From Oreocharis arfaki (taxonomy: Eukaryota; Chordata; Aves; Passeriformes; Paramythiidae), in contig VZRR01004525.1 of assembly GCA_013398015.1 (NCBI GenBank), positions 1 through 64,000 of the forward strand: a DNA stretch of 64,000 nt, written 5' to 3'. How positions within the stretch are numbered: the first letter of the stretch is position 1; every line of letters starts with the position of its first letter. The position numbers were made by a program, and so were the translations under genes. The notes under the pieces are model-generated. The model saw only the letters and a list, made by a program, of their open reading frames with translations, did no database searches and had not been told where the DNA came from. Shown in pieces: positions 1 through 10,649 of this stretch.

Positions 1-170
1 GCCCAGAGAAGCTGGTTTTGCCCTATGCTTAGAAGTGCTCAACGCCAGGCTGGATGGGGCTCTGAGCAACGTGGTCTGGTGGAAGGTGTCTCTCTCCATG
101 GCAGGGGAATTGGAACAGGATGATCTTTAGGGACCCTTCCAACTCAAGGCTTTCTATGAGTCTATGATCT
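1..170 (+). mobile_element. CR1 LINE 3' end, cut by the window edge
   Basis: Matches the avian CR1 3' region from memory: CCAGGCTGGATGGGGCTCTG, GGTCTGGTGGAAGGTG, ATGATCTTTAGGGACCCTTC, ending in the short octamer-like tail TCTATGAGTCTATGAT. Plus orientation; the 5' part is off the window. Confidence 0.93.
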
Positions 171-3100
171 GGCATTAAAGCAATGTCTGTGCAATATAGT
201 GACAAGTGGTGAGGTCAAACCACTTGGTCAGCCAGGTGGCTGGTTATGTCTGCTTGAAGTTATTGCCAGACAAATCAGACACAAAGGCTTTCAAATTTTC
301 TTTCCTTTTTTTTTGTTTGAAATACAACTTTTCAGCCACTAAGTTCAAAACAGGGTCTCACAAAGGCTTGCGCTGTCACAATCCACATCAGATGAACTGT
401 GGTGCTGGGGTTAGGCAGAGGTTGATTCCTTAAACCAGCATTATGACTGAAACCAGTGTCTCAAGGGAGTGTGCCTTCACACATGGCAGAAATAACACAA
501 ATAGCAGCCTCCTAGTGGTGCCTACCACATGGGCCAGAGAATGGATGTTACTGAAAGGAGGGAAGAACAAACTATCTGCTGTTGAATATTCAGCCTGACC
601 ATTTGCTGAGAACCCTATTTTATGAAGAATATTTGCAATAAGGCAGCACTAACTTGCCTTCAAAGACATGACTTAAATCTCTGGAGGGAACTCCCATGTA
701 TATTATATATATATATAGCTGTCCTCAGCTACCCAAACTCACTTGCAGAATTTAGAAGTCTCCTCCTGAGAAATATGCCAGCAGATGCTTCCTGACATTT
801 AATGCTAAACATGTTATAATGGGGCTATAAACAGCCTTTCAATCCAAAACATATGAAGGAATAGCATAAGACCCCAGGGAGGGACAGCTCTGTAGAAATG
901 GGTTTGTTGTTCCTGATTAGGATTCAGACAGCCCTCCCTGGTGTCGTTAGTACTGGTTTGATTTGTTCTAAGGCATGTCAGATGTTTGTTGCACAAACAG
1001 ACTCCCTGATGCTTTCCATCATGGTGGAAAATTAAATATAAGAGGTGTTAAGTAAAGAAAGGGTGCCACAATCTTAGTCTAAAAGCAGCGCATGGTCATG
1101 TAGTCGCTACAACCCACTGCTGTCATAAGAACTCCTGACCAAGGTTTCCATTTTAACTTTTGCTGTAGTGTGGTTGTCACCTTGCAGTGAATTTCAAGAA
1201 GATTCATGTTCCTACTTCCCTTTGGCTGCTGTGAAAAGTCTCCGTTTGCCGGCACGTTGTGAGAGTACCAGTGACACAACCTTCAAAGCAACAATTTCTA
1301 AGGCTTCCAGAAAAACTGAGATTTTTCAGTCATGGCTGAATACCTGAAGAGAAACCTTTTGGCTCTCTGACCAGCAGTTAAATGCAGAGAACATTACAAG
1401 AAAAGGACATTAAAAGTCATGAGAGGCATCTGTATAAAATAGCCGCTAGATTAGAGTAACAGGATAAAATCTGGCCGCAATGAAGGTGAAACTCAACCTC
1501 AGATAGGAGTGAACACTGTGTTGAGCTCATTTTGTTAGAGGAAGGTCAAGTCTCGTGCCAGGTTTCTGCTTAGGTTCATCTCACTTTTTCTGTGATGGAA
1601 ATCACCATCATTAGCATGATCCACAATTAACATCATCCATGTGGTTCATAGGTAACATCATTACTGTGACAGGACTTTGAATTTACAACAGGATCATAAA
1701 TTAGAATTTGACCCTACGTGCCTAACAGTGCAAACCAGCAGAAGATCACAACACGTGTTAAACTTGAAATTGTTTAACACACATGAGCTTCTACAACGAA
1801 AACATTTAAAATATAAATGCAAGTGATTGCTGACATATGCCTGTCTGGCATCATCCACCCTGAACTGGTCAGGGAACTCCCAAAGATCACAAAATGCTTT
1901 TATTTAATATACCCCATATGCAGTGTTCATTAACAGCGAACAGTTTATTAAGAACAACTTAGTGCATAGAGTTTTAGTCCCCACAAAAGCAGACTCAGAC
2001 ACACCAATACCCATTCTGGCAGAGGAGAAATTTTGGTTTGGAAGGACTTCCAGAAGCATAATGGCTGACATGTTTATAATAAAACCTGAAAGTTAAAACA
2101 CTCCCTCAGCATGACAGGCAAAGCAGAGTACATGTGACTCAGTCTCCCCTTGTGGAGCGAGTTACTAAGGGCCATTTTCTGTCCCAGCTTAAGTCAGAAA
2201 TGAAGCTAACATACTATGTGCTAACCGAGGGTTGGCCCAAGCTTTTGTATTTTGCAGGCCAGGTGGCTGTTTCCAACCTGCAGTAGTAGGCAGTCATCGC
2301 CAGGGGCCCTCAGTAAAACCAACCTGCAGCATCCACCAGAGGAGAATACATCCCACTGCTCAAATTTCCTAAATTTGTTTTACTGAAAACGTTATCTAGA
2401 TTTTGGCTTTTCATTATCTGATGTGTCCCAAGAGGTGCTAGAAGATGCCAAGACTCTGGAATAGGCTTGGGGAGGAAAAACAAGGCAGGAATTATATTTT
2501 TCTAAGACTTCTCACATGTTCCCGTGTTCTGAGCATGTGAAGAACTTTCCATCTCCTCTCTGGACAATTTGAGTCAAGACAATATCACAGACATACCTAA
2601 ACGCTTCTGTTTAACCCAGCAACATCATTTAGGCTTTTGAAAAAGGCATCTGACAAATAAGAACAAGAAAAATAATTTCAACAGTGATAACCCCAAGCAG
2701 AGTTCAAACTGTCAGGGGAGTAAGTTAAGCAACGATGTTACCTTGTTAGCATCCTTTCCCCTTTTCCCTACGTGTTTTTTGAGTGCCTGAGTATGTTCCT
2801 TGCATGCTGGGATGCCAAATGATGAGAAATGCAAATTCAAAACCGCTGTGAAGACGTCTCTGATATCCCCCAGCTACAGAAATAAACTTTCGGTTTAGGT
2901 TTGCAGAATCATCAAACTTCCTGCTCTCTCCCATCTCCTCTCAAGAAAAGATAAATGCTTGCTGTAATAGGTGCCCTACTTACGTAAGGCTTTGATCTCT
3001 CTCAGCTCCCTGCTTGCAGATTTCTGGAGGAGCCCCAGCGTACGTGAATTTACAACGCAGCTGTGCTTTCCAAGAGGGCTGGTTTCAGCACCGCGTCTGC

Positions 3101-3189
3101 AAGACTTCAAAGGAGAGGGGAAAGTTATTTTTCTACTTATCGCTCGAATTTCCCTCTCCACTGCCTCTGGACACTGTCAATCCTAGGAG
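171..3189. other. Intergenic sequence downstream of UNC13B
   Basis: About 3 kb of unique AT-rich DNA. It holds a short TA microsatellite (about 698-717). Open frames are under 85 codons and overlap each other on both strands; none has a recognisable domain. Confidence 0.7.
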
Positions 3190-3212
3190 ATCATAGAATG
3201 GCTTGGGTTGGA
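3190..3212 (-). mobile_element. CR1 3'-terminal sliver
   Basis: Only the conserved terminal motif ATCATAGAATGGCTTGGGTT and a few more bases remain, in minus orientation. The flanks on both sides are unique. It is a severely truncated or eroded copy. Confidence 0.6.
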
Positions 3213-3689
3213 TGTGACGTTTTTCAGGACAGGCTCTACGCTGAACTTCAATGAGCCATATACAAGGAGAAATACGCTCGTGAGATGCTTTGGGGTATCT
3301 TTTTATTTCCTTGCAGGAGTCAGAGTGTGAAACGCCACCACTAGATATACTGCCCTTTGCTTCAGACACACAAACACACATTTATATGTTGTCTTTCACT
3401 TTGAAACAGCAACCTGAGCCAGTAGGCACACCCGTGACTAAGCCAGCACTCTCCTGCAATCTCATGGGAAATGTGCTTAGACCTTGGCAAAGCATGGACA
3501 ATATTCTGAGGGCTTGGGTTCCTGCCCCCTCATTTAACTGCACTGACCAGTTCACAAGGATTATGCCAGTTGGTCCCCTGGGAGCCTTTCCAGGTCTCCA
3601 GGCATAAATCATGGCTGCATACGAGCTCCTGCACTGCTGGGTATTGCCCTTACCCATAACCTCTCACCACCCTGAGAAACCGCGGATGG
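3213..3689. other. Intergenic sequence
   Basis: Unique DNA. The overlapping plus (3290-3607) and minus (3382-3657) open frames of 105 and 91 codons show no domain and no coding signature. Confidence 0.6.
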
Positions 3690-3838
3690 TTCATGCCCGG
3701 AAATGTTCCAGGCCAGGCTGGATGGGGCTCTGAGCAGCCTGGTCTAGTGGAAGATGTTCCTGCCCATAGCAGGGGTGCTGGAACAAGATGATCTTTAAGG
3801 GCCCTTCCTACCCCAACCATTCTACGACTCTGTGATGA
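3690..3838 (+). mobile_element. CR1 LINE 3' fragment
   Basis: Contains CCAGGCTGGATGGGGCTCTG, CAGCCTGGTCTAGTGGAAG, ATGATCTTTAAGGGCCCTTC and the ending CATTCTACGACTCTGTGATG. Plus orientation, 5'-truncated as is usual for CR1. Confidence 0.94.
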
Positions 3839-4356
3839 CAGAGCTGCCCTTCCAGTTGTGCCTTCAGTTCTGGTGGTTGATTTCATGCCAAGCATTCAAC
3901 ACAGGGATACACACCGTGGTTGCTTTGGCACCAGTGCAGGCTGCTATGAAGAGCCAGAAAAGTAGGCTTGCCCAACAGAGTGAAAATTAACCAAAGTTTG
4001 TGTTATTCTTCTGTTAAAATAGCACTTCATGCTATTTTAACAATGGTTATATATACATAGCAATGCTCTGTCTTTTTATTTAAAGTATATTTTTCTCAGA
4101 CAATTGTGATTTCTCATGATTTTTATCATGTCTCATGAGCCTTTGTTCCAAGTTCTTTGTTAATGAACTCATTCTGCTATACTGGAGCAATACCCCTGCC
4201 AGACCCACGCCCAAAGAAGAGCAATACAATTAACCTGGCAGGGAGAAGCCTGTGGCTGGCTGGAGTGGCAGTGGGCCAGCAAAACCACAGCCCCTGCAGG
4301 ATCTCATCCCTGTATGTCTGCACAGCCCTGGACTGCGCAGTATCAGCCTGCCCAGG
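3839..4356. other. Intergenic sequence with a 13-bp hairpin
   Basis: Unique AT-rich DNA. The only structure noticed is the perfect inverted repeat at 4012-4042, listed separately. Confidence 0.65.
4012..4042. repeat. Perfect 13-bp inverted repeat with 5-nt loop
   Basis: Left arm 4012-4024 (TGTTAAAATAGCA), loop CTTCA, right arm 4030-4042 (TGCTATTTTAACA). The arms are exactly complementary. It could be a chance AT-rich palindrome or the end of a small element. Confidence 0.8.
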
Positions 4357-4606
4357 CGTCTTGGTTTGAAAGACAGGCATCTGTTTAAGTGAGGCAGAAA
4401 CCCCCTTTGAAATGGGAAATGCAGCCCCCCTTCCCTCTGGATTATTATAACTTTGAAATTAAGGGGCTTTCAGGCAAGGATATGAGAAATAGGAATAACA
4501 GTTCTTTCCTAATTTATATATGTATAAAACAAAACAAAACAATAAACAACAATGACTATGGCAGTTATAACAGCACAGTCACCCAGTGCAGCCTCCCTGG
4601 CCGCCA

Positions 4607-4761
4607 GGCAGCTTCCCCTCCCGGAGCAGTGCTGGTCACAGCCGGCAGCTTCTCCTCCTGGAGCAGTGTTGATCACAGCCGGCAGCAGCGCTGGTCACAG
4701 CCGGTAGCTTCCCCTCCCGAAGCAGGGTTGACCACAGCCGGCAGCAGCGCTGGTGGCTCCC
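4607..4761 (+). repeat. 37-bp / 22-bp compound tandem array inside the LTR-like repeat
   Basis: Units in order: 37 bp (4607-4643), 37 bp (4644-4680), 22 bp (4681-4702), 37 bp (4703-4739), 22 bp (4740-4761). All start GGCAGC or GGTAGC, and all but the last end CACAGCC. The 22-mer equals the 37-mer minus 15 bp between two AGC copies. The array runs directly into four N bases, so its true length is unknown. Confidence 0.88.
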
Positions 4762-4765
4762 NNNN
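4762..4765. other. Assembly mini-gap (4 N)
   Basis: Four N bases at the edge of the tandem array at 4607-4761. Such a short N run at a repeat usually marks an unresolved or collapsed array. Confidence 0.95.
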
Positions 4766-4860
4766 CCCATTAACAGAAGATAGTCCGGAGGGAGGAGGCA
4801 AAGAAACACTGCCCCACCTGGTTTCACAACTCACGAAGATGGTAATAGAATACTCTGCAA

Positions 4861-6832
4861 CCCAGGACACCAGGGTAGGGTCCTAAGGGAGGCAGGCCCT
4901 TAAGCAGTGGTGAAGGATGTGTTAGTCCCGGCTGGAAACCCACGAGCAGACCAGGACCCAGGCATGCCGGAGCAGCAGGTAGGTGGGAATTCTGCTGATG
5001 CTGCTGTGCTGTAAAGAAAATGAGGTTTGCTTTCCTGACATTGGACAAGAAAATGTTATCCTCACCAAATACCCAGTGTCAGTGTTTCTAGTTCTGCAAA
5101 GTGGTCCATTACCGAATTGCAAAACACCTCCTCCATGGAAATTACAAACCTGGGCGGCTTTGGGGCCCCAAAGGCTTCCCAGAGACCTGTGTAGTCTGGG
5201 TAAGAAGTCCACCCAAATCAACTCCATTCTTCAAAAGTGACAAGTTGTGAAAGAAATGAAAGCAAAATCTCTGCGGGAGGCAGTTTTGCTTCCCAGATTC
5301 ATAGACCAGTGACTTTTTTTTTTTACTTTTTTTGGGAACGCTTGAAAAAAAGGGGAAATGAAAGAATTTCTGCCTAGGTTTCCTATTCTGCAGAACTCTC
5401 TAGTCAGATGAGGTGCTCTGAGGAGCAGGCTGGGTGTAGATGAGAAAGCAGTAAGAACCCAAACCACTAATTGACAAAAATACCTCAGTCCTCAGAGGGC
5501 TGACCTGCTCATTACAGGCAGCAGGATTAATTGAGAAGCCTCCCACAGGCAAGGCCTTTTCATGGAGAAAGCTTTACCTGAGACAGAGATGCCAAAGCAG
5601 CTTGGAAAGTTACTTGAAGACAAGCTGGGTGGAAACCCTCTGCATGACCTGAAAGAATACTTCTGCTTGATTCCAAATCCATTAACCAGCATGACCCTGG
5701 GAATCTGAGTGAGATGCCTGGTCCTGGTTCCAGCCAGGATCAAAAGGAGGGAGCATGGCAAAGACATTGTGGAATTTGATACCTCCTCATGTCATTGCCA
5801 GGGGTGGGGAAAAGGGACACTTGCTTCCAGGAAGAAGGATGTTCCTTTCCAGTCGGGAGGAAGCCTGGGGCGGTGGGGAAGTCACGGTCAGTATTTTGCC
5901 ACGGGCTTTCCATGTAAATCGTTTCTTTGTCCCATATATTTTGTTATTATTGCCACTCTTACTGTGCATTTTCTTATCTCCTTGCTGTTTCCAGTAAATT
6001 GTTGTTACCTCTTAGTGTTTTGTGTTTTCTGGAGGGGGAGTGGAAGTGAGTGGCAGTGTGTTTTTTGCTGGTTTTGGGGGTGCTTTTTTTGTTTGTTTGG
6101 TTGGTTTTTTAGCAGGACTACTAAATTGTGGAATACCATTCCTAAACCATGACATGCAGCAACCAAACGCATAAGAAGAGGGAAGTTTGAGATGCCCATA
6201 AACCCTGGAGGGGTGTGTAAGATCAATCTCTGTTGCTTCACAGGAAAGATAGGAGAAGGAAACTTGTATTTCGATTGGGTTGGTTTCTAACCAGTGTTCA
6301 GTGAGATGGAGAGGGGTGGGATACTACCTGATCCTTCCAGGAGGCTTCTGAAAAAACCAAAATACACTGCCTGGCAATGGTGTGTTATCTCATGGCATTC
6401 CTCTCTTCTTCATTCTGGACCGATTGAACCATGTGGGTTCATTTCAGCAACTAATTCTGCTCTGGTAAACCTGCAGATAGACAACACCGGTTAAACTCCC
6501 CCACTTATTTGCTCTGAACCCCTGACCTTCTGACACAAATGTGTAATAAAGAAAGAACCAGTGTATGGAAGTCTCAAAGCAAGTAAATGAGTATTAGAAA
6601 ACTAAAAACTCCCAAACCATTAACCAACAGGGCAGAACACCAAGAGCTGATCTCAATTTCTTAAAGTTTAAGCAGCAAGATAAAGAATATTTTTCTGGTA
6701 GAGTTGACAAATATGTCCAAAGCCACTGAGCTCAATACAGAGTTCACTGCTGGTGCACTATGGCCTGGGCAGAGCAGTAGATGAGGTGAAATGATCTGCT
6801 GTTCCTTCCCTGGCTCTGATTTTATCATAGAG
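4861..6832. other. Intergenic sequence
   Basis: About 2 kb of unique DNA with T- and G-rich low-complexity runs near 5300-5340 and 6035-6112. Open frames such as 5709-6152 (147 codons) overlap other frames and show a low-complexity, Trp/Phe/Cys-rich translation, which is not protein-like. Confidence 0.65.
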
Positions 6833-6958
6833 ATATCATAGGATCACAGAATGGTTTGGGTTGGAAGGGCCCTTAAAGATCATCTCATTTCAACTCCCCT
6901 GCTGTGGGCAGGGATGCCACACACTAGGCCAGGCCCTAAATGTCTCCAGGGATGGGAC
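6833..6958 (-). mobile_element. CR1 LINE 3' fragment
   Basis: Minus orientation, beginning with its tail (ATCATAGGATCACAGAATGG), then TTTGGGTTGGAAGGGCCCTT, AAAGATCATCTCATTTCAAC and TGTGGGCAGGGATGCCACAC. Truncated after about 125 bp. Confidence 0.94.
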
Positions 6959-8601
6959 ATCCTGCAGTCATCATTGCTTTGGTGAATGTAAGAAAAGTCT
7001 GCAGGGAGCTGGGCAGATGGTGGGGCAGTAAATGGCGAGGGAAGTGGTGGGCTCTTCTCTCACAGGAGTTGATGGCCTTTACTAAAACTCATGCTAGCAA
7101 CGCTGACTGCCAAGTCCCACTTCTCTGTCAGTGTTCTCAAACCACACTGCACGACTCAGATGAAACCCATAGCATGGACAAAATTGGCTGCAGCATCATT
7201 AGCTCTTGCTTTACTGATGCTCGTTACGGTGGTGCTCTGCAGAACAGATGTGAGCTCTTACCAAGGCTGAGCTGTTTCTGTTTTGGCACCAGGATGGCAC
7301 CAGACAGACCCTGGAGACTGAGATGTTTCGGTGTCAAGAGGCAAAACGCATTTCTGTATTTCCCGTTTCTATCATCCCACACCATGCTGGGAAAACTAAA
7401 GGTGGATGTCCCTAGGCCATGCTACCTTCTTGTTCCTACTTCCCTTCCATTCAAACCTCATGCATATTAGGTAAAAGTTTCGTGATTTCAGCAGAATGAC
7501 CGATCGCTACAGTTAGTCCAGATGGCACAGAAGAATCCTGCAGACTTTTCTGATGTTCAAATCAGAAGATTGAACACAGGTACAACTCACCTTGGCTATC
7601 TGGACAAGAAAAAATGCTGTGACATACAAGATAAAGCCAGTAAATGACTAGTCAAGGGTGGAGAGGAAAAAGACTTCTCAGGTGAAATGTATCAGTTTCT
7701 ATATTCTTTATTGCTATTTTTAGTGGAAAAGCATTAGTCGGCATCACTAGAACTATGAAATTTAAGGGTTGTATATTGCTAAAAGAGGCATCTTTTGGTT
7801 GTGACTGGGACCAGATCTGACCAAGGAAGGGTGATCCCCAAGTGCCATCATGACAGTTATCAGATGGCTCCTGGGAAGTGTGGCTTGTACCTGCTGGCTT
7901 GTGGGAATCCGTGCTTTTGCTGGCACGGAAATGTAGGAACCATTTGAACACATGAGATGTTGACCCAGTGGGAGGGGATTGGTTTGTTATCCTGGGGTTG
8001 ACACACTCATATTTTCCCTTTTTCAAGAGTGCTCCCCCCCCAAAAAAGTCACTGGGGCTACAACTCTGTGCAGCAAAACTTCCTCTGACAGAGAATTTAC
8101 TTTAATTTCTTTCATAACTTGTCGCTTTCAGATCTGATGGTGTGCAGCAGTCACCTGGTGATTGAAGCCTTCACAACCTCCTTCATTTGGGGAATGATGT
8201 GAGGAGTTCAGTTAATTTGGGCTCCAGCTGAAAGAACAAGATGCTGTTTTTCCTGCTTGTAGTGTCTAGGCTGGAGTACAAGCTTCCCTCTGCAGAAAAA
8301 TATGCAGGGGTCACCTGCAGAGCTGTCAGGTGTTGTAAGGAAAGGGTGGCTTGCAGGAATCAGCTGCAATAAAACAGCTTCATATCCAGTACTGGCCATG
8401 GTCTCCCACTTCTGCTCATGGCTGTTTCACTGCTTCCAATGGGGAGAAGAATGGCAAGGAGGAAAAGGCCCCGAAAAGGTCACATCTGTAGCATGTGGGG
8501 ACTGAGGGTATTTGTAAAAGGCTGAGTGGGTTTGTTGGAAAATGTTTCAAAGCTGAGCAATAAACTTTCCTGAAACACAGAGGGTATTTATGTCCTCAAA
8601 C

Positions 8602-8624
8602 TACACACACACAAATACACACAG
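8602..8624. repeat. (AC)n microsatellite
   Basis: Interrupted AC run (ACACACACACAAATACACAC) in intergenic DNA. Confidence 0.85.
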
Positions 8625-10592
8625 AAGGGAATAAGTTATTGCTGCTGCCAAGCTTTGAGAGAAAACCTTGGTTTCTATTGTGTTTTTATTGCATCTGAGA
8701 TGGTCATCCTCAGAAACTTCCTCCTTTGATGAAACTGATGACCCAGGCTTGACTCCAGGCACATGAAAATAATTCCAAATAAGGACCTGCAGCCTGACAA
8801 GCTGCTGTGCTCCAGAGAAGGATAAACTGACCACGTTTATCTGCAACTTGAATTAAAGGAGGCTTTTTGACTTCATCACGTCTTCCAGCTGCCAAAGCCA
8901 TATACCTCTCCACACCTCTAACTGTGATTAGGAAGGAGGCAAACCACTGTAAATTGTGTTTTCTGCTTCTGGAGACGCTGACAGACAAGGCTTATGTTCC
9001 TTAGTTTGCTGAACACCAGAGGGTAATGAGGGAGCCTTGAGAAAGAGCATCTCAAGGGCAGAGGGCAGGGGCAGAAAGAGAAAAAAACGTTCCCAGCAGG
9101 CAGTGAGAGCACTTCTTTCTTTGCAGAATTCAGTTAATTCAGATGCTCCTCCCCATAGGTTCATTCACAGGGTTGATGTTTTTACATTATCTGAATTCTG
9201 GAAAATAGATGAAAATCCTTTTGGCTGACAGTTGTCATTACAGGAAAACAGCATCTCAGCAATTGCTGAATAGCTTCTATTAATCATGGCACTACCAGAT
9301 ATGACAGCTGACAGGTTTTGTCACTACACAGTCACAGAGATGATAAAAGGAGGTGTTATTCTGGGTTTAGTTCCAATAAGAAGCAAAAATGCTAGAAAGA
9401 GTAGCTTATAAAAGCACTGTTGTCCAGTGAATAGTTACCTGTACTTTATATGTAAGGATAAATAAAGGGTTTTTGATTTCTGAAACAACAACAGAAGACT
9501 TCACAAAGCAAAATCAAATCAAGATAAATAAGATCAAGTTAAACTTCATCTGAGTTAATCTTGACAAGGAAACAGAGGAAAATATAAAGGTTCTTTGAGG
9601 CACATAGATTGAGAGTACTGAGCACTGTGTACTTTGTCATGGCAGAATTTGAGGCTAATGCCTTTGTCTCGAAGTGAAACAATTGTGGGACTGGAAGAAG
9701 TCTTTGAAACAGTGTGTGATGAGTACTGCAGGCCTGTGGACATCCTGGTCCAAATTTTATGCAGTATCCACTGAGCTTTCTATATGCTTACATTATTTGT
9801 CACACAGTGTTTTACATTGTACTGAAATAACCAATGTTACACTCCCAGACTTCTCCTTGTCACCTGCAGGCTGCCAAAAATCATCGCTCTTCTTTCCCAG
9901 TGCACAACTGCTCTGATCCTCAGCATCTTTTGCGACACACAAAATGTGCAAAGGAAATCAGCTCAAGCGTCTCACGAACTTGCTGTTGCTCAGTGTTAAG
10001 CAGGATTGTGGTGCTAGAGGTCCCCAGGTGAGACTGACAGATGTCACCAGGGTCTGGATTGGAGAGGCACAGTTGGCCTGCCTGCTCTTCTGCCCCTCTT
10101 TGACTTGGACATGTTTAGGAGAGAGGAATTTGTAAAGGTGGTTGCAGTGCTGTGGATCTGGTTTGCTCTCTCCTCGTAAGTCATTGCAGTTTCTTGAGAT
10201 TTTGAGCTGGCTGGTGTGATGCTGGAGGGTTTCCTTGGTGTTTCGGTGTGAGGCAGTTCCTGGGGACTCTGCTGAGTCTAAAGCCTGTTTCATGGTCGTG
10301 GTGTCAGAGGGACAGGCTTGAAAAGGAGCCTGGTCTCCTTTCTGCCATGTGCTTTTTTTTCCGGGAGGAGGTGGGCGAGGACGGGCAGATGAAAAACCTC
10401 CCACAAAAGGACTTGGCCCCAGACATCACCCACAGAGAAAGAAACTGCCTGAAACAGAAAACAAGGAAATAGAATATACTGCGCTATGGTCACTAGAAGT
10501 TCAGAGGGCTCAAATTCCCCCGATCTCCAGGAAAGGATCACTTCCATGCTACAATTCTGGTAACACTGGCACGTGGAACTGAAGGCAGAGAG

Positions 10593-10649
10593 GGTCTATT
10601 CATCTGTAAAGGTGAATAGACCTTTCACCTTTACACACCTTTCACCTTT
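10593..10649. repeat. Overlapping hairpins plus direct repeat
   Basis: Perfect 10-bp arms GGTCTATTCA (10593-10602) and TGAATAGACC (10613-10622). A second perfect pair, AAAGGTGAA (10608-10616) and TTCACCTTT (10624-10632), shares bases with the first. The 12-mer CCTTTCACCTTT occurs at 10621-10632 and again at 10638-10649. Confidence 0.85.

Larger units (their letters stand above)
4357..4860 (+). mobile_element. Degraded LTR-like repeat of passerine type
   Basis: It begins near GTCTTGGTTTGAAAGACAGG. It then has GAAACCCCCTTTGAAATGGG, a GATTATTATAACTTTGAAAT segment, a GGGGCTTTCAGGCAAGGATA segment, an ACAAAACAAAACAATAAACA run, and near its 3' end CATTAACAGAAGATAG and CACTGCCCCACCTGGTTTCA. These blocks in this order recall an LTR common in songbird genomes (memory only). 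No viral gene is present. Borders and target duplication are not clear. A 165-codon frame across it (4389-4886) crosses N bases and is not a gene. Confidence 0.65.

Noticed and set aside
4389..4886. 165-codon frame that could look like a small gene
   Set aside because: It lies in the LTR-like repeat, runs through the 37/22-bp tandem array and crosses four N bases.
6940..7470. 176-codon plus-strand open frame
   Set aside because: Starts inside a CR1 fragment, has no recognisable domain, and no splice or promoter context supports it.
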